A DNA stretch of 64,000 bases from Microbacterium gorillae (GTDB lineage Bacteria; Actinomycetota; Actinomycetes; Actinomycetales; Microbacteriaceae): contig NZ_LN648873.1 of NCBI RefSeq assembly GCF_000826185.2, positions 79,281 to 143,280 on the forward strand. Direction: 5' to 3'. Numbering within the stretch: the stretch's first letter is position 1; each line of letters opens with the position of its first letter. The position numbers and the translations under genes were made by a program. Below the pieces are notes generated by a model. The model did no database searches. It was given only the letters and a program-made list of their open reading frames with translations, and was not told where the DNA came from. Shown here piece after piece: positions 17,158 to 25,118 of the stretch.

Positions 17158-18303
17158 TCAGGTGCGGTAGACGGCGTCCTCGAAGCTCTCCAGGCCCGAC
17201 CGCGCGGTGGGGTCGAACCAGGGCATCAGCTGCGCGGTCCACATCGCCGCCACTTCGGAAGCGGGATCGATCCAGTAGTGCACGTTCGCGAGCCCCGCCC
17301 ACGACAGCGTCCCGGCCCGACGTCCGTGCGGGATGTCGACGTCCTGATGCAGGAACGAGTACGCCCACGAGTGCGGGTGTCCGCGGGTCGGGTCTGCATC
17401 CAGAGTCAGGGCCGGGATCGCCGTGCGCAGGGGATGCACCGTCACGCCGGGAGCGCTCCGTCGTGCCCACTCCAGTGTCTCCGCGCGCAGCACCCGGCCG
17501 CCCGGCGCGGAGCCGTCACCGAGCCAGACCCGCAGGAAGGCGAGGAAATCAGGCACGGTGGAGAACAGGCCCTGCCCGCCCATGTCCACCTCGGCCTGCT
17601 CGGGCGGTTGCGCGCCGGACGCGCGCAGCGTGCCGTCCCGGCGACGCAGATGCGGTGGCACCAGACGCGCTCGCATGTCCGCCGACACGTCGAACGAGGT
17701 CGAGGTCATCCCACACGGCTCGAAGATGCGCGTACGCATCACGTCCTCGAGGCGCTGCCCGCGAACCGCTGCGACGATCAGTCCCAACCAGTCCAGGGAG
17801 ATGCCGTAGGTCCAGGCCTCGCCCGGGTCGTGCAGCAGCGGCGTGTGCAGGACGTCGCGCGGCGCGGTGCGACCGTTCGCGGAACGCCGGCGCGCCAGCA
17901 GGGCGAGACGCGGGTCGAACATGTCGTAGCCGAAGCCGGACGTGTGCAGCAGCAGCGACCGCGCGGTGATCGGCGTTCGCGGCGGGCGCGTGGTCACATC
18001 GCCGTCCGCGTCGATATCGACGAGCACCGGCACCTCGGCGATCTCCGGCAGGTACTCACTCGCCGGGGCGTCGAGGTCGAGCAGCCCGTCCTCCACGCAC
18101 TGCAGCGCGGCGGTGGCCGTCACGGCTTTCGACGCCGAATACAGTGCGATCACGTCGTCGGTGCCCACCGGTTCGTCTTCACCCAGTCGACGCACCCCGG
18201 CGGCTCCGAGCCAGGTCGTCGCGGTCCGGTCCGTCACTCCTGCGATGACGCCCGGGATGCCGTCCGCGACCGCCGTGCGGATCGCCGTCTCCAGTCCCTG
18301 CAT
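17158..18303 (-). CDS. Serine hydrolase of the beta-lactamase (class C-like) family
   Basis: A 381-residue protein of the Beta-lactamase/penicillin-binding-like superfamily (esterase EstB type). The active-site SxxK is SASK near residue 57 (IALYSASKAVTATAALQ), followed by the family pattern LLDLDAPASEYLPE and ARSLLLHTSGF. The second-motif Tyr is in AWTYGISLDWLG. There is no signal peptide, so it is probably cytosolic; likely an esterase or peptidase rather than an antibiotic-resistance enzyme, though the substrate is unknown. TAGGCT ends 6 nt before the ATG, suggesting a leaderless mRNA. Confidence 0.88.
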   Translation of the reverse strand: MQGLETAIRTAVADGIPGVIAGVTDRTATTWLGAAGVRRLGEDEPVGTDDVIALYSASKAVTATAALQCVEDGLLDLDAPASEYLPEIAEVPVLVDIDADGDVTTRPPRTPITARSLLLHTSGFGYDMFDPRLALLARRRSANGRTAPRDVLHTPLLHDPGEAWTYGISLDWLGLIVAAVRGQRLEDVMRTRIFEPCGMTSTSFDVSADMRARLVPPHLRRRDGTLRASGAQPPEQAEVDMGGQGLFSTVPDFLAFLRVWLGDGSAPGGRVLRAETLEWARRSAPGVTVHPLRTAIPALTLDADPTRGHPHSWAYSFLHQDVDIPHGRRAGTLSWAGLANVHYWIDPASEVAAMWTAQLMPWFDPTARSGLESFEDAVYRT

Positions 18304-18309
18304 GAAGCG

Positions 18310-18315
18310 AGCCTA
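18310..18315 (-). promoter_or_regulatory. Candidate -10, leaderless promoter of serine hydrolase gene
   Basis: TAGGCT on the minus strand ends 6 nt before the ATG at 18303, with no Shine-Dalgarno between them. Confidence 0.5.
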
Positions 18316-18454
18316 GGTGGTCCGAGCGACAGTGTGTCGCGAGGCCACGGCCCTGGCGCCACTCTCGCTCGGGATGGGAGGGGCCCTGTTTCGTCGACAC
18401 CTGGTGGGTTGGTTCACGCCGATCCTCTGACCGGCGCGTCGCGCTTGCAAATGT

Positions 18455-18470
18455 ATGAGAGCGCACTCAT
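18455..18470. promoter_or_regulatory. Palindromic operator-like site
   Basis: ATGAGAGCGCACTCAT is a near-perfect 16-bp palindrome (arms ATGAG/CTCAT around GCGC), resembling TetR-type operators. No TetR gene lies nearby, so the binding protein would be encoded elsewhere. Confidence 0.4.
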
Positions 18471-18503
18471 GATGGTGACATCGTTCGCGCTCGCGCTGCG
18501 AGA

Positions 18504-18595
18504 CCCGACCTCGGTCGGGAGCGAGACCGGCGAACCGGACAGCCCCCTGTCCGGCATGACCCGGGCGGGTTTCGTCCCCTCGACCCGCCCGGGTC
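18504..18595 (+). other. Cluster of three consecutive perfect hairpins
   Basis: Three stem-loops follow one another in the divergent gap: 18504-18519 (6-bp stem, loop CTCG), 18535-18554 (8-bp stem CCGGACAG, loop CCCC) and 18558-18595 (13-bp stem GACCCGGGCGGGT, 12-nt loop), then a pyrimidine-rich run. No gene is visible in 18304-18646. They might be an attenuator, a small RNA or tandem terminators facing the lipoprotein gene. Confidence 0.5.
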
Positions 18596-18633
18596 CTTCC
18601 CCTCCGGCGTGCAGGTCCACATCCAGCGTCGGA

Positions 18634-18639
18634 TAAGAT
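18634..18639 (+). promoter_or_regulatory. Candidate -10, leaderless promoter of lipoprotein gene
   Basis: TAAGAT ends 7 nt before the ATG at 18647 and no ribosome binding site is visible. Confidence 0.5.
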
Positions 18640-18646
18640 CCCTCTC

Positions 18647-19074
18647 ATGCGCGCGATGAAAGCGATCGTTCCCCTGGTGCTCGTGTTCACCCTCGCGGGG
18701 TGCGCCGTCGCGTCCCACGAATCGGCGGCCGGTCCGTCCACGGCGACCGCTCCGCCGCAGGTCACGGCGACGCCGACGGCCGCGGCGACGCCGATTCCCG
18801 CCACCAGCACGCCTGCGCCGGCCCCGCCCACCTGGCGGCCCCCGATCCCGCTCCCACCGTGGACACCGCGCTGGCCTACCAGGTGATCCGTCAGGTCGCG
18901 GCACAGCACGGCGTGGACCTCTCCGACGAGCAGATCTCGGAGGCGGTGGCGGACGGGTGCACGCAGATCGCTGAGGGCGCCACCGTGGACCAGCTGAATC
19001 CCTTCCCGGGTGAGATTCCCGACGAGCTGCTCGGCATGGCGCAGGGCGCGGTGGCCGCGCTGTGCACGCAGTGA
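18647..19074 (+). pseudogene. DUF732-like lipoprotein split by a frameshift
   Basis: The first frame (18647-18886) encodes a signal peptide with lipobox LAGC (Cys18) and a Pro/Thr/Ala linker, then runs into nonsense. A second frame, reached near 18840, encodes a plausible folded C-terminal part: VDTALAYQVIRQVAAQHGVDL, DEQISEAVADGC and GMAQGAVAALCTQ, with two Cys as in DUF732-like secreted proteins. One extra C in the run at 18839-18843 would join the two into a protein of about 142 residues. This is either a sequencing error in a homopolymer or a recent inactivation; the intact coding character of both halves favours error or a very young lesion. Confidence 0.7.
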
Positions 19075-19166
19075 TCGCCGTTCTCGTTCCTCTGGACCGC
19101 TGAGGTGTAGCCGAGGCGCTCGCGGTACGGCTGTCCACAACCTCCGCGCGTGCACGGACCGCGGCC

Positions 19167-19172
19167 TAGCAT
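19167..19172 (+). promoter_or_regulatory. Candidate -10, leaderless promoter of A24 peptidase gene
   Basis: TAGCAT ends 7 nt before the ATG at 19180; no Shine-Dalgarno is visible. Confidence 0.4.
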
Positions 19173-19179
19173 CGCCGAC

Positions 19180-19755
19180 ATGTCCGAGCGCCCCCTGCCG
19201 CTTCCGTTCCACCATGCGCCCCTGGCGCTGATCGGTGCGTTGCTGGGTGCGGTCCTCGCGATGCTCGTCGGAGAACGGGCCGACATCGCTCCGCCGGGGG
19301 TGGTCGGTACTGTTCTGGCCGGCGTCGGGGCCGTCCTGGCCGTGCTGACGGAGATCGACCTGGCCGAGCATCGGCTGCCGAACGCCCTCGTGCTGCCGAC
19401 ACTGGCCGGATTCCTCCTGGTCGCGGCCGCCGGTGCTGTCCTGGTTCGGGACGGCGCGGGGCTCGTGCGCGCGCTCGTCGGGGGCTTGGTGGCGTTCGGA
19501 GTGTTCGCGGTGACGGCCCTGCTGGCTCCCGACGCCGTCGGCGGTGGCGACATCAAGCTCGTCGCGCTGACCGGTGCCGTCACCGCCTGGCTGGGGTGGG
19601 AGCCGTACGTGCTCGCCCTCGCGTCGACCTTCCTGACCGCCGGCGGGGGAGCGGCGCTGCTCCTCGCGGCGCGGCGGGCATCCCGATCGACCAGGCTCGC
19701 CTTCGGGCCGTTCCTCGCGCTCGGGGTGGTCCTCGGCCCGTTCCTGGCCGCGTAG
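19180..19755 (+). CDS. Prepilin peptidase, A24 family (catalytic domain only)
   Basis: A 191-residue polytopic membrane protease of the type IV prepilin peptidase family, which cleaves prepilin-like leader peptides at the cytoplasmic face. The two catalytic Asp are Asp60 (EIDLAEHRLPN) and Asp124 in the GGGDIKL motif. The N-terminal methylase half and its zinc cysteines are absent, as in the short TadV/CpaA-type enzymes. About six hydrophobic segments. No pilin or Tad genes are in the window, so its substrates are elsewhere. The start at 19180 is preferred over an in-frame ATG at 19150 because it follows a -10-like hexamer by 7 nt. Confidence 0.88.
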   Translation: MSERPLPLPFHHAPLALIGALLGAVLAMLVGERADIAPPGVVGTVLAGVGAVLAVLTEIDLAEHRLPNALVLPTLAGFLLVAAAGAVLVRDGAGLVRALVGGLVAFGVFAVTALLAPDAVGGGDIKLVALTGAVTAWLGWEPYVLALASTFLTAGGGAALLLAARRASRSTRLAFGPFLALGVVLGPFLAA

Positions 19756-19758
19756 TCT
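19753..19758 (+). promoter_or_regulatory. Candidate -10, leaderless promoter of nnrE-like gene
   Basis: TAGTCT ends 6 nt before the ATG at 19765 and overlaps the stop codon of the preceding gene; no Shine-Dalgarno is visible. Confidence 0.4.
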
Positions 19759-19764
19759 CACGAC

Positions 19765-20463
19765 ATGAACCCCCTCCCGCTTCTGACCGCCGAGGCCGTT
19801 CGCGATGCCGAAGCGCCGTTGCTGCGAGCGGGCGTACCGCTGATGGCACGGGCCGCGGGAGCCCTGGCCGATGTCGTCCGTGAGGCGGCATCGCACCGTG
19901 CGGGGGCTGTGCTCGTCCTCGCCGGGGCGGGAGACAACGGCGGTGACGCGCTGTATGCCGCCGCGCAGCTGGAACGCGCGCTGCTGATCCTGCGGACAGC
20001 CGATCGCGTCCATGAGGACGCACTGGCTGCGGCGCTCGCGGTCGGCGCGGAAGTCGTGACGCCCTCGGACCCTCGGCTGGATTCGGTCGCCGTCGTGCTG
20101 GACGGCATTCTCGGCACCGGCGTGCGACATCCCCGGTTGCGCCCTGCGGCCGCCGCCGTGGTCGAGGCGGGTGCGGCACGTGCGCGGGCCGGGGCACTGA
20201 TGGTCGCGGTCGATCTGCCCAGTGGCCTCGATCCCGACGACGGGACCGTGGCGTCCGCGGTCCTGCGTGCGGACCTCACCGTCACGTTCGGGGCGGTCAA
20301 GTGCGGCCTCACGCGCGGCCGTGGCCCGGAGGTCACCGGTGAACTCCTGCTGGCGGACATCGGTCTGGAGATCCCGGAGTCGGCGGCGGTCGGTTGGACG
20401 GAGGCCGTGGCTCGATGCGTCGACGCGCGCTCGCGTGAATATCCCCGGCTCGCAGGGGGTTGA
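19765..20463 (+). CDS. nnrE: NAD(P)H-hydrate epimerase (YjeF N-terminal domain)
   Basis: A 232-residue enzyme that interconverts R- and S-NAD(P)HX, the hydrated damaged cofactors, so that a dehydratase can repair them. The nucleotide-binding loop reads GAGDNGGDALYAA, followed by LDGILGTGVRHP and VDLPSGLDPDDG, the standard YjeF_N motifs, and the FGAVKCGL strand. The C-terminal dehydratase (NnrD) domain found fused in many species is absent. Ten bases separate it from the A24 peptidase gene. Confidence 0.9.
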   Translation: MNPLPLLTAEAVRDAEAPLLRAGVPLMARAAGALADVVREAASHRAGAVLVLAGAGDNGGDALYAAAQLERALLILRTADRVHEDALAAALAVGAEVVTPSDPRLDSVAVVLDGILGTGVRHPRLRPAAAAVVEAGAARARAGALMVAVDLPSGLDPDDGTVASAVLRADLTVTFGAVKCGLTRGRGPEVTGELLLADIGLEIPESAAVGWTEAVARCVDARSREYPRLAGG

Positions 20464-20479
20464 AGCGGCCTCGTGCCGG

Positions 20480-20485
20480 TACGCT
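20480..20485 (+). promoter_or_regulatory. Candidate -10, leaderless promoter of small ORF
   Basis: TACGCT ends 6 nt before the ATG at 20492; no ribosome binding site is visible. Confidence 0.5.
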
Positions 20486-20491
20486 CAGATC

Positions 20492-20707
20492 ATGGCTATC
20501 GCACGTTTGACCGGCGGCCCGCTCGATGGGCAGAACCTCCCGCTCGAGGATGATGCTCAGGATGAGCTGATCCTCCCGTACACCGAGGGGCAGATCGTCT
20601 ACCGGCGCGTGGGTGCGCTGGAGAACACGGGATCGGATGACGGCGCGACGACGGCCGAATTCCAATACACCGAGGCGACGGAGCCGATCGACCCTGCGGA
20701 TGACTGA
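20492..20707 (+). CDS. Small conserved-looking protein, 71 residues, function unknown
   Basis: The protein starts MAIARLTGGPLDGQNLPLED and is acidic, ending EPIDPADD. It has no signal peptide or membrane segment; the pattern of short strands (IARLTGGPLDG, ELILPYTEGQIVYRRV, AEFQYTEA) suggests a small beta fold. The ATG at 20492 follows a TACGCT hexamer by 6 nt and the frame ends in an 8-base overlap with the CYTH gene, both signs of a real gene. I do not recognise a named family. Confidence 0.7.
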   Translation: MAIARLTGGPLDGQNLPLEDDAQDELILPYTEGQIVYRRVGALENTGSDDGATTAEFQYTEATEPIDPADD

Positions 20708-21314
20708 CGCGGACGAACCCGCACGCAGCATCGAGATCGAGGTCACGTTCGACGCCGACGCGACCACGCCGTTTCCGGACTGGGCTCAGCTGCCCGGGGT
20801 GGTGCGGGTGAGCGGTCCGGACGTGCGTCCCCTCGACGCGCTCTACCTGGACTCCGCGGACGGCGCCCTGGCTCGCGCCGGGGTGGCCATCCGTCGTCGT
20901 ACCGGTGGTCCGGACGAGGGGTGGCATCTCAAGGGGCGCCTGATCGAGGGTGCTCGCACCGAGTTGCACTGGCCGATCGCCGGGGATGAGGTACCCGCCG
21001 GGGTCCTCGCCGCGGCCCGGGAATGGACCGACGCTCCTCTGGCCCCCCTCGCGCGCATCCGCAACGAACGCCACGCGTTCGAGCTGCTCGATGCGGACGG
21101 CGGCGTGATCGCCGAGGTCGTCGACGACCACGTCCAGGCCACGGACCTCCGTCAGGACATCACGCGCACCTGGCGTGAGTGGGAGGTCGAACTCGGCGCC
21201 GCCGCGCCCGCAGACCGGGATGCGTTCTTCGCCGCCGCCGCGGACCTCGCTCGCGCCGCCGGTGCGCGCCCGGCCTCATCCGCGTCCAAGCTCGCCCGCG
21301 CCCTCGGGCACTGA
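20700..21314 (+). CDS. CYTH domain protein (triphosphate tunnel metalloenzyme family)
   Basis: A 204-residue protein of the CYTH/TTM superfamily, whose members bind triphosphates or inorganic polyphosphate in a beta tunnel. Tunnel features are the N-terminal SIEIEVTFDAD strand, YLDSADGALARAGVAIRRRTG, the basic pair in WHLKGRL and WREWEVELG near the C terminus. The opening EIEV only partly fits the canonical ExExK, since the Lys is replaced. The ATG at 20700 overlaps the preceding gene by 8 bases. Substrate unknown; tripolyphosphatase or adenylate-cyclase-like activities are known in the superfamily. Confidence 0.85.
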   Translation: MTDADEPARSIEIEVTFDADATTPFPDWAQLPGVVRVSGPDVRPLDALYLDSADGALARAGVAIRRRTGGPDEGWHLKGRLIEGARTELHWPIAGDEVPAGVLAAAREWTDAPLAPLARIRNERHAFELLDADGGVIAEVVDDHVQATDLRQDITRTWREWEVELGAAAPADRDAFFAAAADLARAAGARPASSASKLARALGH

Positions 21315-21353
21315 CGACGTCGCCGCAGCGAGCGGCGGGAGAGCGTCGAGACG

Positions 21354-21388
21354 ACGAACGCCGCCCCGCGATGCGGGACGGCGTTCGT
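21354..21388. terminator. Bidirectional terminator between CYTH and lpd genes
   Basis: A 16-bp stem (ACGAACGCCGCCCCGC and partner, one wobble pair) with a 3-nt loop sits between convergent genes, followed on the plus strand by a short T-rich stretch. Confidence 0.8.
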
Positions 21389-21397
21389 GACGGTCTT

Positions 21398-22795
21398 TCA
21401 GAAGTTGATCATGTGCCCCGTGAGGCCGTGGAAGGTCTCCTGCAGAGCCTCGGACAGCGTCGGGTGCGTGTGCACGTTGCGGGCCAGCTCCCACGCGGTG
21501 AGGTCCCACTTCTGCGCCAGCGTCAGTTCGGGCAGGAGCTCCGAGACGTCCGGACCGATCATGTGGGCGCCGAGGATCTCGAGGTGCTCGGCGTCCGCGA
21601 TGACCTTGACGAAGCCGACCGGCTCGCCCAGACCGTGCGCCTTGCCGTTGGCCATGAACGGGAACGTCGAGACCTTGATCTCGTGGCCCTCGTCCTTGGC
21701 CTGCTGCTCGGTGAGGCCGAACGACGCGACCTGCGGGGAGCAGAACGTGGCGCGCGGCATGAAGCGGTAGTCGCCGAGCGTCTGCGTCTCGGCGTTGCCG
21801 ATGGTCTCCGCGGCCACGACGGCCTGAGCCTCGGCGACGTGCGCGAGCTGCAGCTTCGCGGTGACATCACCGATCGCGTAGATGTGCGGCACGTTCGTGC
21901 GCATGTGGTCGTCGATGTCGATCGCGCCGCGGTCGGTGAGCGCGACGCCGGTGGCCTCCAGACCGAAGCCCTCGACGTTCGGCGCGAAGCCGACCGACAT
22001 GAGCACCTTGTCGGCGACGATCTGGTCGGCCTTGCCATCCTTGGCGGTGTAGCTGACCGTGACCCGGCCACCCTCGTCGACGACGGAGTCGACGCGCGTG
22101 GAGGTGAGGATGTCGACGCCGTAGTTGCGGTACTGCTTCTGGATCTCCTTGGAGACGTCCGCGTCCTCGTTCGGCAGGGCGCGGTCCAGGAACTCGATGA
22201 TGGTGACCTTGACGCCGTAATTGGTCAGCACGTACGCGAACTCCATGCCGATGGCACCGGCGCCGACGATGACGATCGAACCGGGCAGTTCGCGGCCGAG
22301 GATCTGCTCCTCGTACGTCACGACGTTCTCGCTGAGCGAGACGCCGGGCAGCAGGCGGACCTTCGAGCCGGTCGCGATGATCGCGTTGTCGAAGGTGACG
22401 GTCTCGCTGGAGCCGTCCGACTTCGCGACCTGGATCGTGTTCGCGTCGGTGAACGTGCCACGGCCGTCGAACTCCGTGACCTTGTTCTTCTTCATCAGGT
22501 AGTGGATGCCCTTGACGCGGCCGTCCGCGACCTCACGGCTGCGGTCCCAGGCGACGCCGTAGTCCATCGAGGTCTCACCCGAGATGCCGAACATCTTCGC
22601 CTTGTGCTTGAGCGTGTGCGCCAGCTCGGCGTTCTTGATCAGAGCCTTGGAAGGGATGCAGCCCACGTTGAGGCAGACACCGCCCCAGTACTTCTCTTCG
22701 ATGATGGCGGTGGAGAGTCCGAGCTGGGCGCTGCGCACGGCCGCGACGTACCCGCCGGGACCCGCGCCGAGGATGACGACGTCGAAATGAGGCAT
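21398..22795 (-). CDS. lpd: Dihydrolipoyl dehydrogenase (E3)
   Basis: A 465-residue FAD-dependent disulfide oxidoreductase that regenerates lipoyl groups for pyruvate and 2-oxoglutarate dehydrogenases. The FAD loop is [12 protein letters not shown], the redox-active disulfide is Cys41-Cys46 in [13 protein letters not shown], the NAD loop is [14 protein letters not shown] and the C-terminal base is in HTHPTLSE. Length is standard. It is divergent from garA, whose product controls 2-oxoglutarate dehydrogenase in relatives, a suggestive pairing. TAGGCT ends 7 nt before the ATG. Confidence 0.97.
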   Translation of the reverse strand: MPHFDVVILGAGPGGYVAAVRSAQLGLSTAIIEEKYWGGVCLNVGCIPSKALIKNAELAHTLKHKAKMFGISGETSMDYGVAWDRSREVADGRVKGIHYLMKKNKVTEFDGRGTFTDANTIQVAKSDGSSETVTFDNAIIATGSKVRLLPGVSLSENVVTYEEQILGRELPGSIVIVGAGAIGMEFAYVLTNYGVKVTIIEFLDRALPNEDADVSKEIQKQYRNYGVDILTSTRVDSVVDEGGRVTVSYTAKDGKADQIVADKVLMSVGFAPNVEGFGLEATGVALTDRGAIDIDDHMRTNVPHIYAIGDVTAKLQLAHVAEAQAVVAAETIGNAETQTLGDYRFMPRATFCSPQVASFGLTEQQAKDEGHEIKVSTFPFMANGKAHGLGEPVGFVKVIADAEHLEILGAHMIGPDVSELLPELTLAQKWDLTAWELARNVHTHPTLSEALQETFHGLTGHMINF

Positions 22796-22802
22796 GACTG
22801 AA

Positions 22803-22808
22803 AGCCTA
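22803..22808 (-). promoter_or_regulatory. Candidate -10, leaderless promoter of lpd
   Basis: TAGGCT on the minus strand ends 7 nt before the ATG at 22795; no Shine-Dalgarno is visible. Confidence 0.5.
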
Positions 22809-22892
22809 CCGCTCCGCGCATCGCGCGCGGACTGTGCACCGACTGTCGTCGGCGGGTGCCGATCGGCTAGGCTGGGGCGGAGGAGGATGAGC

Positions 22893-23378
22893 GTGTCTGA
22901 AGCAGGTAACGGGCTGAACCAGGTTCGTCGTGACGGCGACCACCTCGATCGCGGGACGGATACGACCCAGACGTTCGGGGGTCACGATTCCGATCTGTCC
23001 TTCGTGCCGTTCGGTGCGGAGCTGACCGAGACGGAGATCGCGGCGATCGAGGCGTTGCCCTCGGGTTCCGCTCTCTTCCTCGTGCGCTCCGGTCCGACTG
23101 CGGGCGCGCGCTATCTCGTGGACACGGACGTGACCACGATCGGCCGCCACCCCGAGGCTGACATCTTCTTCGACGACGTCACGGTTTCGCGCCGTCACGC
23201 CGAGATCACCCGCTCCGGCAGCGCGTTCGACATCATCGACCAGCGTTCGCTGAACGGCACGTATCTCGATGGCGAACGCGTCGATCGCGGCGTGCTGCGC
23301 AACGGCTCCGAGGTTCGCATCGGCAAGTTCCGGTTGAACTTCTTCGTTTCGCCTGCCGACATTCAGGCAGAGGGATGA
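22893..23378 (+). CDS. garA: FHA-domain regulator GarA/OdhI
   Basis: A 161-residue forkhead-associated protein. In mycobacteria and corynebacteria, GarA/OdhI inhibits 2-oxoglutarate dehydrogenase unless phosphorylated on an N-terminal Thr by Ser/Thr kinases. Here Thr24/Thr25 in [11 protein letters not shown] correspond to that site, and the FHA core ([30 protein letters not shown]) fills residues about 77-150. The GTG at 22893 is chosen because AGGAGG ends 6 nt before it; the ATG at 22887 directly abuts the AGGAGG. Overlaps ftsR by 4 bases. Confidence 0.93.
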   Translation: MSEAGNGLNQVRRDGDHLDRGTDTTQTFGGHDSDLSFVPFGAELTETEIAAIEALPSGSALFLVRSGPTAGARYLVDTDVTTIGRHPEADIFFDDVTVSRRHAEITRSGSAFDIIDQRSLNGTYLDGERVDRGVLRNGSEVRIGKFRLNFFVSPADIQAEG

Positions 23379-24055
23379 TGGCGGCCGCCGCCCGCGATCG
23401 TGCGGCGGCGGGCCTGCTGAGCATCGGTCAGGTGCTGGCGCGGCTCTCGCCCGAGTTTCCCGCTCTGACGAGCTCCAAGTTGCGCTTCCTGGAGGTGCAG
23501 GGCATCGTCACGCCGGCGCGCACCCCGTCCGGCTACCGCAAGTTCTCGCCGGCCGACCTCGAGCGGTTGACGCTGGCGCTGACCCTGCAGCGTGATCACT
23601 ACCTGCCGCTGCAGGTCATTCGGGAGTACCTGGACGATCGGGACGCCGGACGCGAGCCCGCGGTACCGGCTCCGCCCTCGATCCACGTCGCGTCGCGCCG
23701 TTACGACCGCGCGGATCTGCTCCACGCCGCGGGAGCCGCGCCGCAGCTGCTCAACGACGCGATCTCCACGGGCCTCATCGCCGCGTCGGACACCTACGGG
23801 GAGTCCACCCTGGCATTGCTGCGCGGCTTGGTGGGGCTGGACCGGCACGGCATCGAACCGCGCCACGTCCGCAGCCTGAAGCAGGCCGCCGAGCGCGACG
23901 CGGCGCTGATCGAGTCGTCGATGTCCACGCTGCTGCGGCGGACGGACGCGACCTCGCGAGCCCGCGCGGACGAGCTCGTGCCGGAACTGGCCGCGCGCAT
24001 GGACGACGTACGGAAGATCTTCCTGACGAGCGCGGTGGAGCGCATGCTGTCATGA
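23375..24055 (+). CDS. ftsR: MerR-family regulator FtsR
   Basis: A 226-residue transcription factor with an N-terminal MerR helix-turn-helix (SIGQVLARLSPEFPALTSSKLRFLEVQGIVTPARTPSGYRKFS) and a long helical C-terminal part without obvious metal-binding cysteines. It matches by sequence and position (directly after garA) the actinobacterial regulator called FtsR in Corynebacterium glutamicum and Rv1828 in M. tuberculosis, which influences ftsZ expression. The ATG overlaps the garA stop. A palindrome near the ftsZ promoter at 59384-59400 is a possible target. Confidence 0.85.
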   Translation: MMAAAARDRAAAGLLSIGQVLARLSPEFPALTSSKLRFLEVQGIVTPARTPSGYRKFSPADLERLTLALTLQRDHYLPLQVIREYLDDRDAGREPAVPAPPSIHVASRRYDRADLLHAAGAAPQLLNDAISTGLIAASDTYGESTLALLRGLVGLDRHGIEPRHVRSLKQAAERDAALIESSMSTLLRRTDATSRARADELVPELAARMDDVRKIFLTSAVERMLS

Positions 24056-24088
24056 TGACGACACGCCGAATTCGATTCGCGGATGTCG

Positions 24089-24135
24089 TTGGTCGGCGAG
24101 AGGGACTGCTCTAACTTTGGAGTGGTAGTTGAGAG
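24089..24135 (+). promoter_or_regulatory. Promoter with overlapping inverted repeat, second merR gene
   Basis: TTGGTC (24089-24094), a 17-base spacer and TAACTT (24112-24117) form a plausible promoter. An imperfect inverted repeat CTCTAACT (24109-24116) with AGTTGAGAG (24127-24135) overlaps the -10, as would suit autoregulation by a MerR protein. Confidence 0.5.
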
Positions 24136-24156
24136 TTTTTCTGAGGAGGTGCGGGC

Positions 24157-24699
24157 ATGGAGCTCGACGAGGGCGATGGCACGGACCTCACAGCGGACCT
24201 GCTCTTCACGGATGGCATGCCGGAACTCGGTAACGAGGTCGGCTACCGCGGTGCTCAGGCGGCTCGCGCCGCCGGCATCACCTACCGCCAGCTGGACTAC
24301 TGGGCCCGCACCGAGCTCGTGGAGCCGACCGTGCGTGGCGCGTCCGGGTCCGGCTCGCAGCGGCTCTACGGTTTCCGCGACATCCTCGTTCTCAAGCTCG
24401 TCAAGCGTCTGCTGGACACCGGCATCTCCCTGCAGCAGATCCGCATCGCCGTCGAGCAGCTGCGCGCCGCGGGCATCCGCGACCTCGCCGGCACGACCCT
24501 GATGTCCGACGGCGCGTCGGTCTACCTCTGCACCTCCAGCGACGAGGTTATCGACCTGGTGAGCCGTGGTCAGGGCGTCTTCGGCATCGCCGTCGGCAAG
24601 GTCCTGCGCGAGGTGGAATCGACGCTCGTGCAGTTCGATCCCACGGCGCCGGACCCCGTCGACGAACTCGCGGCTCGCCGCGCGAAGCGCACCGCCTGA
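24157..24699 (+). CDS. MerR-family transcriptional regulator (Rv1830-like)
   Basis: A 180-residue regulator with a MerR helix-turn-helix near residues 30-95 (GYRGAQAARAAGITYRQLDYWARTELVEPT, SGSGSQRLYGFRDILVLKLVKRLL) and a C-terminal helical domain. Sequence and gene order correspond to the second MerR gene of the garA cluster (Rv1830 in M. tuberculosis, linked there to cell division and drug tolerance). The DUF151 nuclease gene that separates the two MerR genes in mycobacteria is missing. GAGGAGG precedes the ATG by about 7 nt. Confidence 0.88.
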   Translation: MELDEGDGTDLTADLLFTDGMPELGNEVGYRGAQAARAAGITYRQLDYWARTELVEPTVRGASGSGSQRLYGFRDILVLKLVKRLLDTGISLQQIRIAVEQLRAAGIRDLAGTTLMSDGASVYLCTSSDEVIDLVSRGQGVFGIAVGKVLREVESTLVQFDPTAPDPVDELAARRAKRTA

Positions 24700-24709
24700 C
24701 GCACGCGTC

Positions 24710-25099
24710 GTGCCGCTGCACCACGTCGAGATCTGGATCGCCGAATCCGGCGATCGGCTCGATGACTGGCGCTGGTTGCTGACCGCGCTCGGTTACACCC
24801 GCACGGCGACCTGGCCGGACGGGGAGACCTGGAGCGACGGTGGCGCGTACCTCACGCTGACCGGTTCGCCGAACCTCACCGACGACCCGCACGACCGCCG
24901 ACGTCCGGGGGTGAATCATCTGGCGTTCACGGTTCCGGACCGCGGTGCCGCGGACGCGATCATGGCGGCCGGGTCCGCTCATGGCTGGACCCCGCTGTAC
25001 CACGAGCGCTTCCCGCACGCCGGGGGACCGGACCACTACGCCGGCTGGCTGGAGAACGCCACCGGGTTCAAGATCGAGGTCGTCGCCGCTGACGACTGA
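24710..25099 (+). CDS. VOC superfamily (glyoxalase-like) protein
   Basis: A 129-residue single-module vicinal oxygen chelate protein. It has the paired beta-alpha-beta-beta-beta pattern beginning VPLHHVEIWIAESG and the second half VNHLAFTVPDRGAAD, ending HYAGWLENATGFKIEVVA; His and Glu residues at HHVEIW, NHLAF and KIEVV could form the metal site. A GTG at 24710 is used as start since no ATG lies in frame before the fold begins. It begins 10 bases after the merR gene. The substrate is not predictable. Confidence 0.82.
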   Translation: MPLHHVEIWIAESGDRLDDWRWLLTALGYTRTATWPDGETWSDGGAYLTLTGSPNLTDDPHDRRRPGVNHLAFTVPDRGAADAIMAAGSAHGWTPLYHERFPHAGGPDHYAGWLENATGFKIEVVAADD

Positions 25100-25118
25100 T
25101 CGAGGCGAAGGGAGAGCC

